Shown piece after piece: positions 19,301-27,045 of a stretch of 64,000 bases of DNA. The DNA comes from Planctomycetota bacterium (lineage in GTDB: Bacteria > Planctomycetota > UBA1135 > GCA-002686595), in assembly GCA_016795205.1 (NCBI GenBank), contig JAEUHZ010000037.1:46417-110416 (forward strand). The letters are read 5' to 3'. Position 1 is the stretch's first letter. Each line of letters opens with the position of its first letter. Position numbers and translations under genes: made by a program. Under the pieces are notes generated by a model. That model was not told where the DNA came from. It saw only the letters and a program-made list of their open reading frames with translations, and ran no database searches.

Positions 19301-21210
19301 AGCTGGCCTGCAACGACGACTGCGGCGGCACGCCTTGCGCGGGCCCGGGCTCCTGCCTGTCGGTGCCGGTGGGTGCCGGCCAGACGGTCAAGATCCGGGT
19401 CTCCGACAAGGGCCTCGGCGGCGGCTCGTTCACCCTCAACTGGTCGTTCACGGTGCCTCCGCCGGCCAACGACGAGTGCGCGGGCGCGACGGTGATCTCC
19501 GGCAACGGACCGTTCGCCTTCGACAACCGCTTCGCGACCCCGGTCGCTTCGACGCCCGGCCTCTCGTGCGCCTCCGGCACGAACTACAGCAAGGACGTCT
19601 GGTTCGCCTGGACGTCGCAGGGCGCTGGCAACGTGACGATCGACACCTGCACGGGCTCCGGCACGTGGGACTCGGTCGTCGCGGTGTACACGGACTGCAC
19701 GCTGGCCACGCAGGTCGCCTGCAACGACGACTCGTGCGGCCTGATGAGCTCGGTCACGTTCGCAGTCACCTGCAACACGACCTACTACATCCGGATCGCG
19801 TCGTGGGCCGCCACCACCGGTGTCACCGGCACGTTCAACCTGAGCGCGCCCGGCTACACCGACACGGACGGTGACGGCACGAACGACTGCGACGACGGCT
19901 GCCCGCTCGATCCCAACAAGATCGCGCCGGGCATCTGCGGCTGCGGCGTCTCCGACGTCGACACCGACGGCGACGGCACGGCCGACTGCAACGACGGCTG
20001 CCCGCTCGATCCCAACAAGATCGCGCCGGGCGTCTGTGGCTGCGGCGTCTCCGATGTCGACACCGACGGCGACGGCACGCCGGACTGCAACGACGGCTGC
20101 CCGCTCGATCCCAACAAGACGGCCCCGGGCGTCTGCGGTTGCGGCGTCTCCGACGTCGACACCGACGGCGACGGCACGCCGGACTGCAACGACGGCTGCC
20201 CGAACGATCCGTTCAAGGTCGCTCCGGGCATCTGCGGCTGCGGCGTCTCCGACGTCGACACCGACGGTGACGGCACGGCGGACTGCAACGACGGCTGCCC
20301 GAACGACCCGAACAAGGTCGCCGCGGGACAGTGCGGTTGCGGCATCCCCGACACCGACACGGACGGCGACGGCACGGCCGACTGCAACGACGGCTGCCCG
20401 AACGACCCGGCGAAGACCTCGCCCGGCCAGTGCGGGTGCGGCGTGGCGGACGTCGACACGGACGGCGACGGCGTCGCCGACTGCATCGACAACTGCCCGA
20501 CGACCCCGAACCTGAACCAGCTCGACCTCGACAACGACGGCGTGGGCGATGCCTGCGACAACTGCGTCCAGGTCGCGAACCCGGGTCAGGGCGACTGCAA
20601 CGGCGACCTGATCGGTGATGCGTGCGAGATCTTCTTCGGCGTCCCGGATTGCAATGCCAACGGCATCCCGGACACCTGCGACATCGCGTTCCTCACCAGC
20701 CAGGACCTCAACAACAACACGATCCCGGACGAGTGCGAGACGAACGGCGGCACGCCGTTCTGCTTCGGCTACACGGCTTGCCCGTGTGGCAACAACTCGG
20801 TCGCCGGCTCCGGCCAGGGCTGCGTCAACTCGACGGGCCTCGGCGCGGCGCTGACCGGCTCCGGCCTCTCGTCGCTCGGCGCGGACGGTCTCGTCCTGTC
20901 GGTGACGAACCTGCCGGTCCCGGGTTCGGGCACGGGCTTCGCCCTGTTCTTCCAGGGTGACGCGCAGACGAACGTGCCGTTCAACGACGGCCGCCGCTGC
21001 GTCGCGGGCGCCCAGGTCCGCCTGGGTGTCAAGTCCCACACGGGTGGCACGACGACCTTCCCGCAGATCGGCGACGCGCCGATCAGCGTGGGCGGGCTCA
21101 TCGGCGGCCCGGGTGCGCGCTACTACCAGGTCTGGTACCGCAACAACGTGGGTCCGTGCGGCACGGGTTCGAGCGTGTCGAACGGCCTGGCGGTGATCTG
21201 GATCCCGTGA
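16321..21210 (+). CDS. giant secreted multi-domain surface protein with TSP3-like repeats
   Basis: This 1629-residue protein has a Sec signal peptide (hydrophobic core about residues 15-29, likely cleavage after ASA at residue 31). Several beta-rich modules of PPC-like type recur, each with NDxC near its start, a DVWFxW strand and often a CNDDxC loop (about residues 35-297 and 600-1180). A lamin-tail-like domain starts near residue 300 (DYIEIYNPGPVAVPLSGWS). Six 33-residue Asp/Cys repeats (residues 1181-1378) resemble calcium-binding thrombospondin type 3 repeats. The C-terminal Cys-rich module (from about 1480) is of a kind I associate with planctomycete exported proteins. The frame is open upstream to 15754, but the ATG at 16321 gives the signal peptide. 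A role in cell surface or adhesion is inferred. Confidence 0.85.
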   Translation: MAPPRSSCTPTLWRALAVGSLFLGLAASASAQGTDSCTSPTVVAGFGSFAINNTGAATGQDFAAGCATMGRDVWFTWNSPVSGSVTVATCGGVTFDSVIGVYNGNTCPGAASIACNDDSCSLQSSATFTAVSGQDYVFQIGGFSNASGSGTFTVSGPPVPPANDDCSAATPIAGTGLFPFTTINATTGTEGQAEAACNFFSFTAIARDVWFNWTAPSTGIATVETCAQAAYDTKLAAYSGAGCPVGATIACNDDACALQSRIQFACVAGQVYSIQVGSYPGGGGSSGAGNLNITVGAPTLKLSQLYGAGGNVSSPLRRDYIEIYNPGPVAVPLSGWSVQYASAAGTFTLANSTALPAVTLGVGRYLLVEESTGGTLAIGQVPDLPTPEISATVAMAADSFKVALVSSTTALPTGTPTYAGNPTLVDFVGTGTANWNDASANGAAHVAANNAPPGSTALALHRLNCGAGDTNVSKDDWAQAFPAPRNSAAAVNAGVTAIGTALPLTPREGDTVRLTVTPYTCLTGAPLSGATVSVNTTAIGGGPTAMLDNGTGGDEVANDGIYTALVTVGAGTGGLSYSLPVSVTSGPNSGATYISIFVTLPATPANDNCSTADPLVGAFPIVTLGNLTGATVESNPLVTAASAPTTGMTSRRGLWYSVTGTGNTMTADLCATAPSFDSVMIVFAGTCDGLTVIATGDDNGPACTGTQASAAWCSQAGATYLIWVAPFGTAASTASFTLTVNDGAPCVTALPVTICTGTAGPFTESEAGYGIATNDGCSSSPNRFTDIPMPGASPTLIRGTARGMIGNRDVDWYRFQATASGPIQITIDTLGSQAQAQLHSLGVGGVCPSTLIVSTPLFVARCATGIQTVSSNVTAGNWYAILVVGGVGIQVTPAATVFGGQMPGGTTYQYAMTVSVGAPPANDNCANATTLTGASVAGNTLTATNDGSSSCDATGNDVWYTFTAGVNAGTLNLNTCGATIDTAISVYDACGGLELACNDDCGGTPCAGPGSCLSVPVGAGQTVKIRVSDKGLGGGSFTLNWSFTVPPPANDECAGATVISGNGPFAFDNRFATPVASTPGLSCASGTNYSKDVWFAWTSQGAGNVTIDTCTGSGTWDSVVAVYTDCTLATQVACNDDSCGLMSSVTFAVTCNTTYYIRIASWAATTGVTGTFNLSAPGYTDTDGDGTNDCDDGCPLDPNKIAPGICGCGVSDVDTDGDGTADCNDGCPLDPNKIAPGVCGCGVSDVDTDGDGTPDCNDGCPLDPNKTAPGVCGCGVSDVDTDGDGTPDCNDGCPNDPFKVAPGICGCGVSDVDTDGDGTADCNDGCPNDPNKVAAGQCGCGIPDTDTDGDGTADCNDGCPNDPAKTSPGQCGCGVADVDTDGDGVADCIDNCPTTPNLNQLDLDNDGVGDACDNCVQVANPGQGDCNGDLIGDACEIFFGVPDCNANGIPDTCDIAFLTSQDLNNNTIPDECETNGGTPFCFGYTACPCGNNSVAGSGQGCVNSTGLGAALTGSGLSSLGADGLVLSVTNLPVPGSGTGFALFFQGDAQTNVPFNDGRRCVAGAQVRLGVKSHTGGTTTFPQIGDAPISVGGLIGGPGARYYQVWYRNNVGPCGTGSSVSNGLAVIWIP
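19861..20454 (+). repeat. six 99-bp tandem coding repeats
   Basis: Units begin at 19861, 19960, 20059, 20158, 20257 and 20356, exactly 99 bases apart. A seventh, diverged unit starts at 20455. Each encodes DTDGDGTxDCxDGCPxDPxK followed by xxPGxCGCGVSDV. The Asp-rich loop (DxDGDG) is the calcium-binding pattern and six Cys per unit are kept. Units are highly alike at the DNA level as well as the protein level, pointing to recent duplication or recombination. Confidence 0.9.
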
Positions 21211-21223
21211 GTTGAGCGAGTGG

Positions 21224-21296
21224 GCTGCGGCGATCCACGCGATCGCCGCGGCTCGTGAACGAGGCGGGCGGCTGCGCGACGAGCGCGGCCGCCCGC
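21224..21296 (+). terminator. tandem hairpins between convergent genes
   Basis: The first stem pairs 21224-21235 with 21241-21252. It has 12 pairs, one of them a G-U, around a 5-base loop. The second stem has perfect 9-base arms GCGGGCGGC (21264-21272) and GCCGCCCGC (21288-21296). They follow the surface-protein stop and face the end of the DnaJ gene. No T tract follows, so termination is inferred from position only. Nothing else is seen up to 21431. Confidence 0.45.
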
Positions 21297-21431
21297 TGTG
21301 CTTGGGGCCCGACCGCGCCGCGTCGCTCGATCTTCGTCACGCGGGCGGTGCCCGGTGACCTGCTCCCGCGTCCCTGGGACCCGGCGATCCGGGTGGCGCT
21401 TGCGGAAGCGCAGGAGCACTCGCCTCCGCCG

Positions 21432-22400
21432 TCAGCCTCCGCCGTCAGTCGATCGCTGACGGACGCCGTCCTCGAGCGCGCGCGCCAACTCCTGGTAGGC
21501 GCGCCGCTCGACGTCGGTGGGCCGCTCGGGAACGACGATCGCGAGCTGGAGCTCGAGGTCGCCCCGCGCGCCGCCGGGCAGGGGCAGCCCCTGGCCCCGC
21601 AGGCGCAGGACGCGCCCGCTCGACGACCCGGGCGGCACGGCCACCGTGCCTTCGCTGCCGTCGGGCCCGCGCACCGGCACCCGCGCGCCGAGCACCGCTT
21701 GGTGCGGGGCGAGCTCGAGCCGCCCGCGGAGCACACCGTCCTCGCCGACCTCGTAGCCGGGCGGGGGCTCCACCGCGAGCCGCAGCAGGAGATCCCCAGC
21801 GCCCGTGCGCCCGCTGCGCTGGCCCTGGCCGCGCAGGCGCAGCGTGGTGCCGCTGAACGACCCCGCGGGGATGCGGACCTCGATCTCACGCGGCGCGCCG
21901 GACCCGTCGTCGATCTGGAACGACCGCCGGCCGCCGCGCAGCGCGGTCTCGAACGGGACCGACAGCTCGGCCTCGACGTCGCGGGCGACGCGCTCGTGCG
22001 CGGCCCGCGCGCGCCGACCGCGCTCGGCCAAGTCCTCGTCGACGCCGTCGAACCCACCGCCGCCGAATAGCGTGTCGAAGAAGCTGCTGAAACCGCCCAG
22101 GTCCTCCGCGGACGGGCGGCCGCGCCGCGTACGCGCCGACGCCCAGCCGGGCGGCGGGGTGAAGTCCTGCCCCTCCTTCCAGTGGGCGCCCAGCGTGTCG
22201 TAGCGACTGCGCGTCTCGGGGTTCTTGAGGACCTCGTAGGCCTCGGTGAGCTGCTGGAAGCGCGTGGTCGCTCCCGGCGTCCGGTCGACGTCCGGGTGCT
22301 TCTGGCGCGCAAGCTGGCGGTAGGCCCGCCGGATCTCGTCCTGCGACGCGGTCCGCGGGACGCCGAGCACGGCGTAGTAGTCCTGGTAGCGAACGCTCAT
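21432..22400 (-). CDS. cbpA: CbpA-type DnaJ co-chaperone
   Basis: This 322-residue protein has an N-terminal J domain (about residues 5-72) with the HPD motif in QKHPDVDRTPG, which stimulates DnaK ATPase. A short G/F-rich linker (FGGGGFDG) follows, then two C-terminal substrate-binding beta domains (IPAGSFSGTTLRLRGQG and VPPGSSSGRVLRLRGQG). The Cys-rich zinc domain of true DnaJ is absent, placing it in the CbpA/DjlA-like class. It is divergent from the two Hsp20 genes, sharing a 261-base control region. The ATG at 22400 is chosen because the J domain begins right after it. Confidence 0.88.
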   Translation of the reverse strand: MSVRYQDYYAVLGVPRTASQDEIRRAYRQLARQKHPDVDRTPGATTRFQQLTEAYEVLKNPETRSRYDTLGAHWKEGQDFTPPPGWASARTRRGRPSAEDLGGFSSFFDTLFGGGGFDGVDEDLAERGRRARAAHERVARDVEAELSVPFETALRGGRRSFQIDDGSGAPREIEVRIPAGSFSGTTLRLRGQGQRSGRTGAGDLLLRLAVEPPPGYEVGEDGVLRGRLELAPHQAVLGARVPVRGPDGSEGTVAVPPGSSSGRVLRLRGQGLPLPGGARGDLELQLAIVVPERPTDVERRAYQELARALEDGVRQRSTDGGG

Positions 22401-22512
22401 CGTGTGGCAGACGAGTGGCCGGCGAGGCGCAGGGTCGCGGAGCCGGCCAGGCTCTACAACAGGCATTCCGCGCGCCGGCTGCGGCGGGCTTGGGGCTCGA
22501 AGCGCCGCGACT

Positions 22513-22550
22513 GCCGCCATTTTGACGCCATCGCCGCCATTCTGGCGCCA
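22513..22550. promoter_or_regulatory. tandem CGCCA array, candidate heat-shock operator
   Basis: Two 18-base direct repeats, 22513-22530 and 22533-22550, match at 16 of 18 positions with a 20-base period. Together they hold four CGCCA units at 22515, 22526, 22535 and 22546, spaced 11, 9 and 11 bases. All units point the same way and so lie on one helix face. They sit in the middle of the divergent dnaJ-like/hsp20 intergenic region. No CIRCE or HAIR inverted repeat is visible. An operator role is inferred. Confidence 0.45.
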
Positions 22551-22661
22551 CAGACCCCCTCCGGGCACTCGGGAAGGGCCCCGCTTCCCGTGCGCGGGCT
22601 GGCATCCCCGTTGCCTTCCTCCGCGGTGCCCGGCGGGTGCCGGGCGCACGAGGACCCGACC

Positions 22662-23093
22662 ATGTTCAGCATCCGACACCTCTCCCCCTGGAACCCGTGG
22701 GAGGAACTCGAGAGGTTCCACGCCGAGTTCGAGCGCGGCGCCCAGTCGCTCGGTAGCGCCCTCCAAGGCCCGTCCATCGACGTGTGGAGCGAGGGCGACG
22801 ACCTGCGCCTGCGCGCGCTGCTCCCTGGCGTCCGACCCGAGGACCTGGAGGTCACGGTCGAGGGCGACCAGCTCACGCTGCGTGGAACGATCGAGTCGGC
22901 CGGCGCGCCCAGCGAGGGCCGCTGGATCCGCCGCGAGCGCATGGGTGGCTCGTTCCAACGCACGCTGCAGCTCCCGTTCGCGATCGAGGCCGACGCCGTG
23001 AAGGCGCGCCTCGTTCACGGCGTGCTCGAGCTGGAGCTCCCGCGGGCGGCAGCGGAGAAGCCGCGCAAGATCCAAGTCCAGGCCACGACGTGA
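22662..23093 (+). CDS. Hsp20 family small heat-shock protein, first copy
   Basis: This 143-residue protein is an alpha-crystallin-domain holdase that keeps unfolding proteins soluble. The N-terminal segment PWNPWEELERFHAEFERG is typical of bacterial class A Hsp20. The crystallin domain (about residues 40-135) shows LRALLPGVRPEDLEVTVEGD and the closing GVLELELPRA. The ATG at 22662 is preceded by GAGGA at 22650-22654. The next Hsp20 gene follows after 11 bases. Confidence 0.9.
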   Translation: MFSIRHLSPWNPWEELERFHAEFERGAQSLGSALQGPSIDVWSEGDDLRLRALLPGVRPEDLEVTVEGDQLTLRGTIESAGAPSEGRWIRRERMGGSFQRTLQLPFAIEADAVKARLVHGVLELELPRAAAEKPRKIQVQATT

Positions 23094-23104
23094 GGAGCAC
23101 GCCC

Positions 23105-23464
23105 ATGAACGCGATCGAGACGAGGAACGGGAACGCGCGCCGGGTCACGCCCGCGTGCGACGTGTGGGAAACCAAGGACGGCGTGCACGTCGTGGCCGAG
23201 ATGCCCGGCGTCGAGGCCGGCGCGGTCGAGGTCACGGTCGAGCGCGATCTGCTCTCGATCCGCGGCCGCGCCGAGCTGCCGCGGCCCTCGGCGCGCGCGC
23301 AGGGCCTGACGGCGACCGTGCCGGTCGAGTACCTCCGGCAGTTCCAGCTCGCCGACACGGCCGATGCCGACGCGATCCAGGCCAGCGCCAAGGACGGGCT
23401 CGTGCGCGTCCTCGTGCCGCGCAAGGTCCCGGCCCAGCGCCGGATCCCGGTGGCTGTCGGCTGA
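23105..23464 (+). CDS. Hsp20 family small heat-shock protein, second copy
   Basis: This 119-residue crystallin-domain protein has core motifs VVAEMPGVEAGAVEVTVERDLLSIRG and the end DGLVRVLVPRK. It is clearly diverged from the first copy and has a shorter N-terminus. Paired unlike Hsp20 proteins often form a binary system. The GAGGAG ribosome site overlaps the stop of the first gene, giving tight coupling. It converges on hisS with a 9-base gap. Confidence 0.88.
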   Translation: MNAIETRNGNARRVTPACDVWETKDGVHVVAEMPGVEAGAVEVTVERDLLSIRGRAELPRPSARAQGLTATVPVEYLRQFQLADTADADAIQASAKDGLVRVLVPRKVPAQRRIPVAVG

Positions 23465-23473
23465 GACGCGCGT

Positions 23474-24841
23474 TCAGCTCCCCGAGAGCCGTCGCAGGCG
23501 CTCCAGGAGTTCGCGCGAGAGAGCGCCCGTCGCGTCCACGCGCGCGACGCTGGCGCTCTCCTGCTGCTTGAGGTCCTTGACTTGGCACGTGCCGGCGGCC
23601 CATTCGTCGCTGCCGATCACGATGGCGCAAGCGAAGCCGCGGCGATCGGCGTACTGGAGCTGGGCCTTGAGCTTCCGGGGCTCGGGATACAGCTCGACCC
23701 CCAGGCCCGCGCAGCGCAGCGCAGCGCAAAACGCCAGGTAGTCGTGCAAGCGCGCCTCGTCGAAGTACGGCACGAACACCGGCGCCGTGGCCCGCGTCCG
23801 CGGGAGCCGGCCCAGCTCATCGAGCCCGGCGAGCAGCCGGTCGAGGCCCAGTGAGGCGCCGATCCCGGGCAGTCGTTCCTTCGTGTAGAGGTTCGCGAGG
23901 TCGTCGTAGCGGCCACCGGAGCAGACGCTGCCGATCCCGCGCAGCTCGTCGAGCGAGGTCTCGAGGATCGTCCCCGTGTAGTAGTCGAGCCCGCGCGCGA
24001 TCGAGAGATCGAGTCGGACGCGCCGGGGATCGACGCCGGCGGCCTCGACGCCTCCGAGCAGGGCGCGCAGCTCCGTCAAGCCGCGCAGGCCGGTCGGTGA
24101 GAGCGGGCACGACTGCTCGAGCCGGTCGAGCTCGGCGCGTGGCGCACGCTGCGTGGCCTCGTCAGCCCGCTCCACGAGCAGCGGTGACGTCACGGCCTGC
24201 GCCTGGTCGGGGGTGAGTCCGGCGGCCTGGACCAGCTCCCGGCGGACGCCCTCCAGGCCGATCTTGTCGTGCTTGTCGAGCGCCCGGAGGATTGGCGTGA
24301 CGCCGGTCTCGATGCCCTGCGCCTCCAGCAGGCCCACCAGGACCTTGCGGTTGTTGACCCGGATCGTGAACCCCTCGATCCCGATGGCCCGCATCAAGTC
24401 GTGCACGACGAGGACCATCTCGACGTCGGAGGCGATGCTCTCCGTCCCGATCGTGTCGAAGTCGCACTGCATGAACTCGCGGTAGCGGCCGCGCTGCGTG
24501 TTCTCGCCGCGCCACACGCTGGCGACGTGGTAGCGCTTGAACGGCAGGCCCAGCTCGTGCTGGTGCTGCGCGACGAAGCGCGCGAGCGGGACGGTCAAGT
24601 CGAACCGCAGCGCCACGCGCCGGCCGCCGTGGTCCTCGAACCGGTACATCTGCTTGTCGCTCTCCTCGCCGCCCTTCCCGGCCAGGATCTCCTCGTACTC
24701 GAGCGCCGGCGTGTCGATCGGCAGGAAACCGTAGGAGCGGTAGACCCGGCGTGCCGTGTCGACCAGCCACTCGCGCGGGATCTGGGCCTCCGGCAGGTAG
24801 TCGCGGAAGCCCTTCAACGTGCGGGGTTCGATCAGCGGCAT
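23474..24841 (-). CDS. hisS: histidine--tRNA ligase
   Basis: This 455-residue class II aminoacyl-tRNA synthetase charges tRNA-His. Visible motifs are motif 2 (GRYREFMQCDFDTIG), the HisA/HisB histidine-binding stretch LDYYTGTILET and motif 3 (GIGASLGLDRLL). The C-terminal anticodon-binding domain spans about residues 355-455. The frame is open upstream to 25012, but MPLIEPRTLKGFRDY at 24841 is the expected N-terminus. It is divergent from the sulfatase-fold gene with a 68-base gap. Confidence 0.95.
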   Translation of the reverse strand: MPLIEPRTLKGFRDYLPEAQIPREWLVDTARRVYRSYGFLPIDTPALEYEEILAGKGGEESDKQMYRFEDHGGRRVALRFDLTVPLARFVAQHQHELGLPFKRYHVASVWRGENTQRGRYREFMQCDFDTIGTESIASDVEMVLVVHDLMRAIGIEGFTIRVNNRKVLVGLLEAQGIETGVTPILRALDKHDKIGLEGVRRELVQAAGLTPDQAQAVTSPLLVERADEATQRAPRAELDRLEQSCPLSPTGLRGLTELRALLGGVEAAGVDPRRVRLDLSIARGLDYYTGTILETSLDELRGIGSVCSGGRYDDLANLYTKERLPGIGASLGLDRLLAGLDELGRLPRTRATAPVFVPYFDEARLHDYLAFCAALRCAGLGVELYPEPRKLKAQLQYADRRGFACAIVIGSDEWAAGTCQVKDLKQQESASVARVDATGALSRELLERLRRLSGS

Positions 24842-24909
24842 CCGGGCATCGTACGGGATCGCCGAGGCGCGCGTCGACGCGCGGCGCGGCGCGGGATAGC
24901 CTCGGAGCG

Positions 24910-27045
24910 ATGGATGGAATCGAGCGCCGTCGCGCGGCCGCCGTGCTCGCCGCGCTGGGCCTGTGGGCCTGTGGCGGCAGCGAGCCGGCTCCCCGGGGCT
25001 CGACGGGTGCAACGCGGCCCAACGTGCTCGTGCTCACGCTCGACACCACCCGCGCCGACCGCCTGGGTTGCTACGGATACGCGCCGGCGCGCACGCCCCA
25101 CTTGGATGGGCTGGCAGCGCGCGGCGTGCGCTTCGAGAACGCCTATGCGCCCGTGCCGCTGACGCTGCCGACGCACGCGACGCTGTGGACCGGCCTGCAG
25201 CCCCCCGAGCACGGCATCCACGACAACGGCCGCAGCGCGCTGTCCGCGGACGTGCCGCATGCCGCCGAGATCCTGTCCCACGCGGGCTGGCGGACGGGCG
25301 CGTTCGTGTCGGCGGCCGTGCTCGACTCGGCCTTCGGCCTGGCGCGCGGCTTCGAGGTCTACGACGACCGCATGTCGGGGGTCGACGAGGAGGGCGACGA
25401 GGGTCCTCCGCAGCGGCGCGGCGACGCCACCACGGACGCGGCGCTGGCGTGGCTCGCGAGCGTGAGCCAGCCGTTCCTGCTGTGGATCCACTACTACGAT
25501 CCGCACTCGACCTACGACCCGCCCGAACCGTGGCGCAGCGCGAGCCCGGACCCCTACGACGGCGAGATCGCCTTCATGGACGCGCAGGTCGGGCGGGTGC
25601 TCGCGGCGCTCGAGTCGCGCGGACTGCTCGCCGACACGCTCGTCGTGGCCGTCGCCGACCACGGCGAGTCCCTGGGCGAGCACGGCGAGACCACGCACGG
25701 CCTGTTCGTGTACGACGCCACGATGCGCGTGCCCTTGATCGTCGCCGGCCCCGGCGTGCAGCCGCGGGTCGCGACGACCAGCGCCGAGGTGGCCGATCTC
25801 GCCGCCACGATCCTGCAGTTCGCAGGCGTGTCGGGCGAAACGGGTGGGAGCAGCCTGGCGCCGGTCCTCTTCGGCGGCGAGCTGCCGCCGCGCGTGGTCT
25901 ACGGCGAGAGCGAATATGGCTGGCTGGCATTCGGCTGGAGCCCGCTGCGCACGATCGTCTCGGACGGCTGGCGGTACGTGCACTCCAGCGAGCCGGAGCT
26001 GTACGACCGGCGCCGGGACCCGGGCGAGGTCGCGGACCTCGTGGCGCGCGAGCCAGAGCGCGCGGCGATGCTCGACCGCGAGCTCGCTGCGCTGCGCCGA
26101 ACCTATGCGCCGCGCGGCACCTCCGCGGCGCGCATCGACGAGGACTTGGCGGCGCGCCTGTCGAGCCTGGGCTACGCGCAGTCGGTGATCACTCCGGGCG
26201 AGTTGCCCGGCGACCTGCCGTCGCCGCGTGCGATGCGCGGCGTGCACGAGGACTTCGCCCGCGGCGTCGGCTTTTCGCAGCACCAGCGTCACGACCGCGC
26301 GATCCCGCTGCTCGAGCGCGCCGCCGCCGCCTGGCCGCGCGGTGCGCAGATCCACCTCCAGCTCGGCATGTCCTTGCACCAGGCCGGACGCAACGAAGAG
26401 GCGCGCGTGGCGCTCTCCCGCGCCCTGGGCCTCGACCCGACGCTGGAGATGGCGCAGTACTTCCTGGGCCTGGTCGCGGCGTCCGAGGGCCAGCAGGCCA
26501 CCGCCATCCGTCACTTCGAGCGGGCCCTGGAGCTGCGCCCGTCGGGCTACCTCCCGCTGGTCGGCAAGGCGCGTGCGCTCGTGAACCTGGGCCGCGAGGC
26601 CGAGGCGGCGGCCGCCATGGCCGAGGTCGTGGCGCGCAAGCCGCGGCACGTGCAGTACGCGCTCACGCTGTCGCGCGCCTACCGCAACTTGGGCCGCGCC
26701 ACCGAGGCGATCGCCGTCCTGAAATCTGCGCGAGCAGCGCGTCCCGACGACCACGCCCTGGCGCTGTACCTCGCCTGGGAACTGGCCACGAACCCGTCCG
26801 ACGCGGCGCGCGATGGGCGTTCGGCGGTGCAGATCGCGGAGGCCGCGGTCGCCGCACGCGGCCGCTCGAATCCCGACGACCTCGACACGCTGGCCGCGGC
26901 CTACGCCGAGGCCGGTCGCTTCGACGACGCGCTCGCGGCGATCGACGAGGCGTTGCGTGCCACGGACGCCGATCCGACCCTGGCGGCCGAGTGGGCCGCG
27001 CGCCGGGAGCTCTACGCGGCGCGCAAGCCGTTCCGCGATGGCTGA
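24910..27045 (+). CDS. lipoprotein: sulfatase-fold phosphoesterase-like domain plus TPRs
   Basis: This 711-residue protein starts with a probable lipoprotein signal (hydrophobic stretch ending LGLWAC, Cys21). Residues of about 43-440 form an alkaline phosphatase-superfamily domain: the metal site DTTRADRLGCYGY, ADHGESLGEHGE and HYYDPH. The expected formylglycine motif (C/S-x-P-x-R) is replaced by LTLPTHATLWTG, so Thr is the likely nucleophile and a classical sulfatase is doubtful. Residues of about 460-690 are TPR repeats (AIRHFERALELRPSGYLPL and similar). It probably acts at the envelope on a phosphate or phosphoglycerol ester. It overlaps the next gene by 8 bases. Confidence 0.75.
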   Translation: MDGIERRRAAAVLAALGLWACGGSEPAPRGSTGATRPNVLVLTLDTTRADRLGCYGYAPARTPHLDGLAARGVRFENAYAPVPLTLPTHATLWTGLQPPEHGIHDNGRSALSADVPHAAEILSHAGWRTGAFVSAAVLDSAFGLARGFEVYDDRMSGVDEEGDEGPPQRRGDATTDAALAWLASVSQPFLLWIHYYDPHSTYDPPEPWRSASPDPYDGEIAFMDAQVGRVLAALESRGLLADTLVVAVADHGESLGEHGETTHGLFVYDATMRVPLIVAGPGVQPRVATTSAEVADLAATILQFAGVSGETGGSSLAPVLFGGELPPRVVYGESEYGWLAFGWSPLRTIVSDGWRYVHSSEPELYDRRRDPGEVADLVAREPERAAMLDRELAALRRTYAPRGTSAARIDEDLAARLSSLGYAQSVITPGELPGDLPSPRAMRGVHEDFARGVGFSQHQRHDRAIPLLERAAAAWPRGAQIHLQLGMSLHQAGRNEEARVALSRALGLDPTLEMAQYFLGLVAASEGQQATAIRHFERALELRPSGYLPLVGKARALVNLGREAEAAAAMAEVVARKPRHVQYALTLSRAYRNLGRATEAIAVLKSARAARPDDHALALYLAWELATNPSDAARDGRSAVQIAEAAVAARGRSNPDDLDTLAAAYAEAGRFDDALAAIDEALRATDADPTLAAEWAARRELYAARKPFRDG

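Noticed and set aside
19861..20454. Regular 99-bp repeats considered as a CRISPR array
   Set aside because: The period is in frame, there are no unique spacers, and the repeats encode TSP3-like calcium loops.
16210..21039. A 1609-residue open frame antisense to the large surface protein
   Set aside because: It mirrors the repetitive, GC-rich codons of the plus-strand gene, has Arg/Asp/Val-biased low-complexity sequence, and lacks a signal or domain. It is a frame shadow.
22522..22527. TTGACG as a -35 box for the hsp20 genes
   Set aside because: No acceptable -10 box lies 16-18 bases downstream. The sequence is part of the CGCCA repeat array.
24910..27045. Classical arylsulfatase
   Set aside because: The formylglycine Cys or Ser and the C/S-x-P-x-R motif are absent (LPTHA instead).
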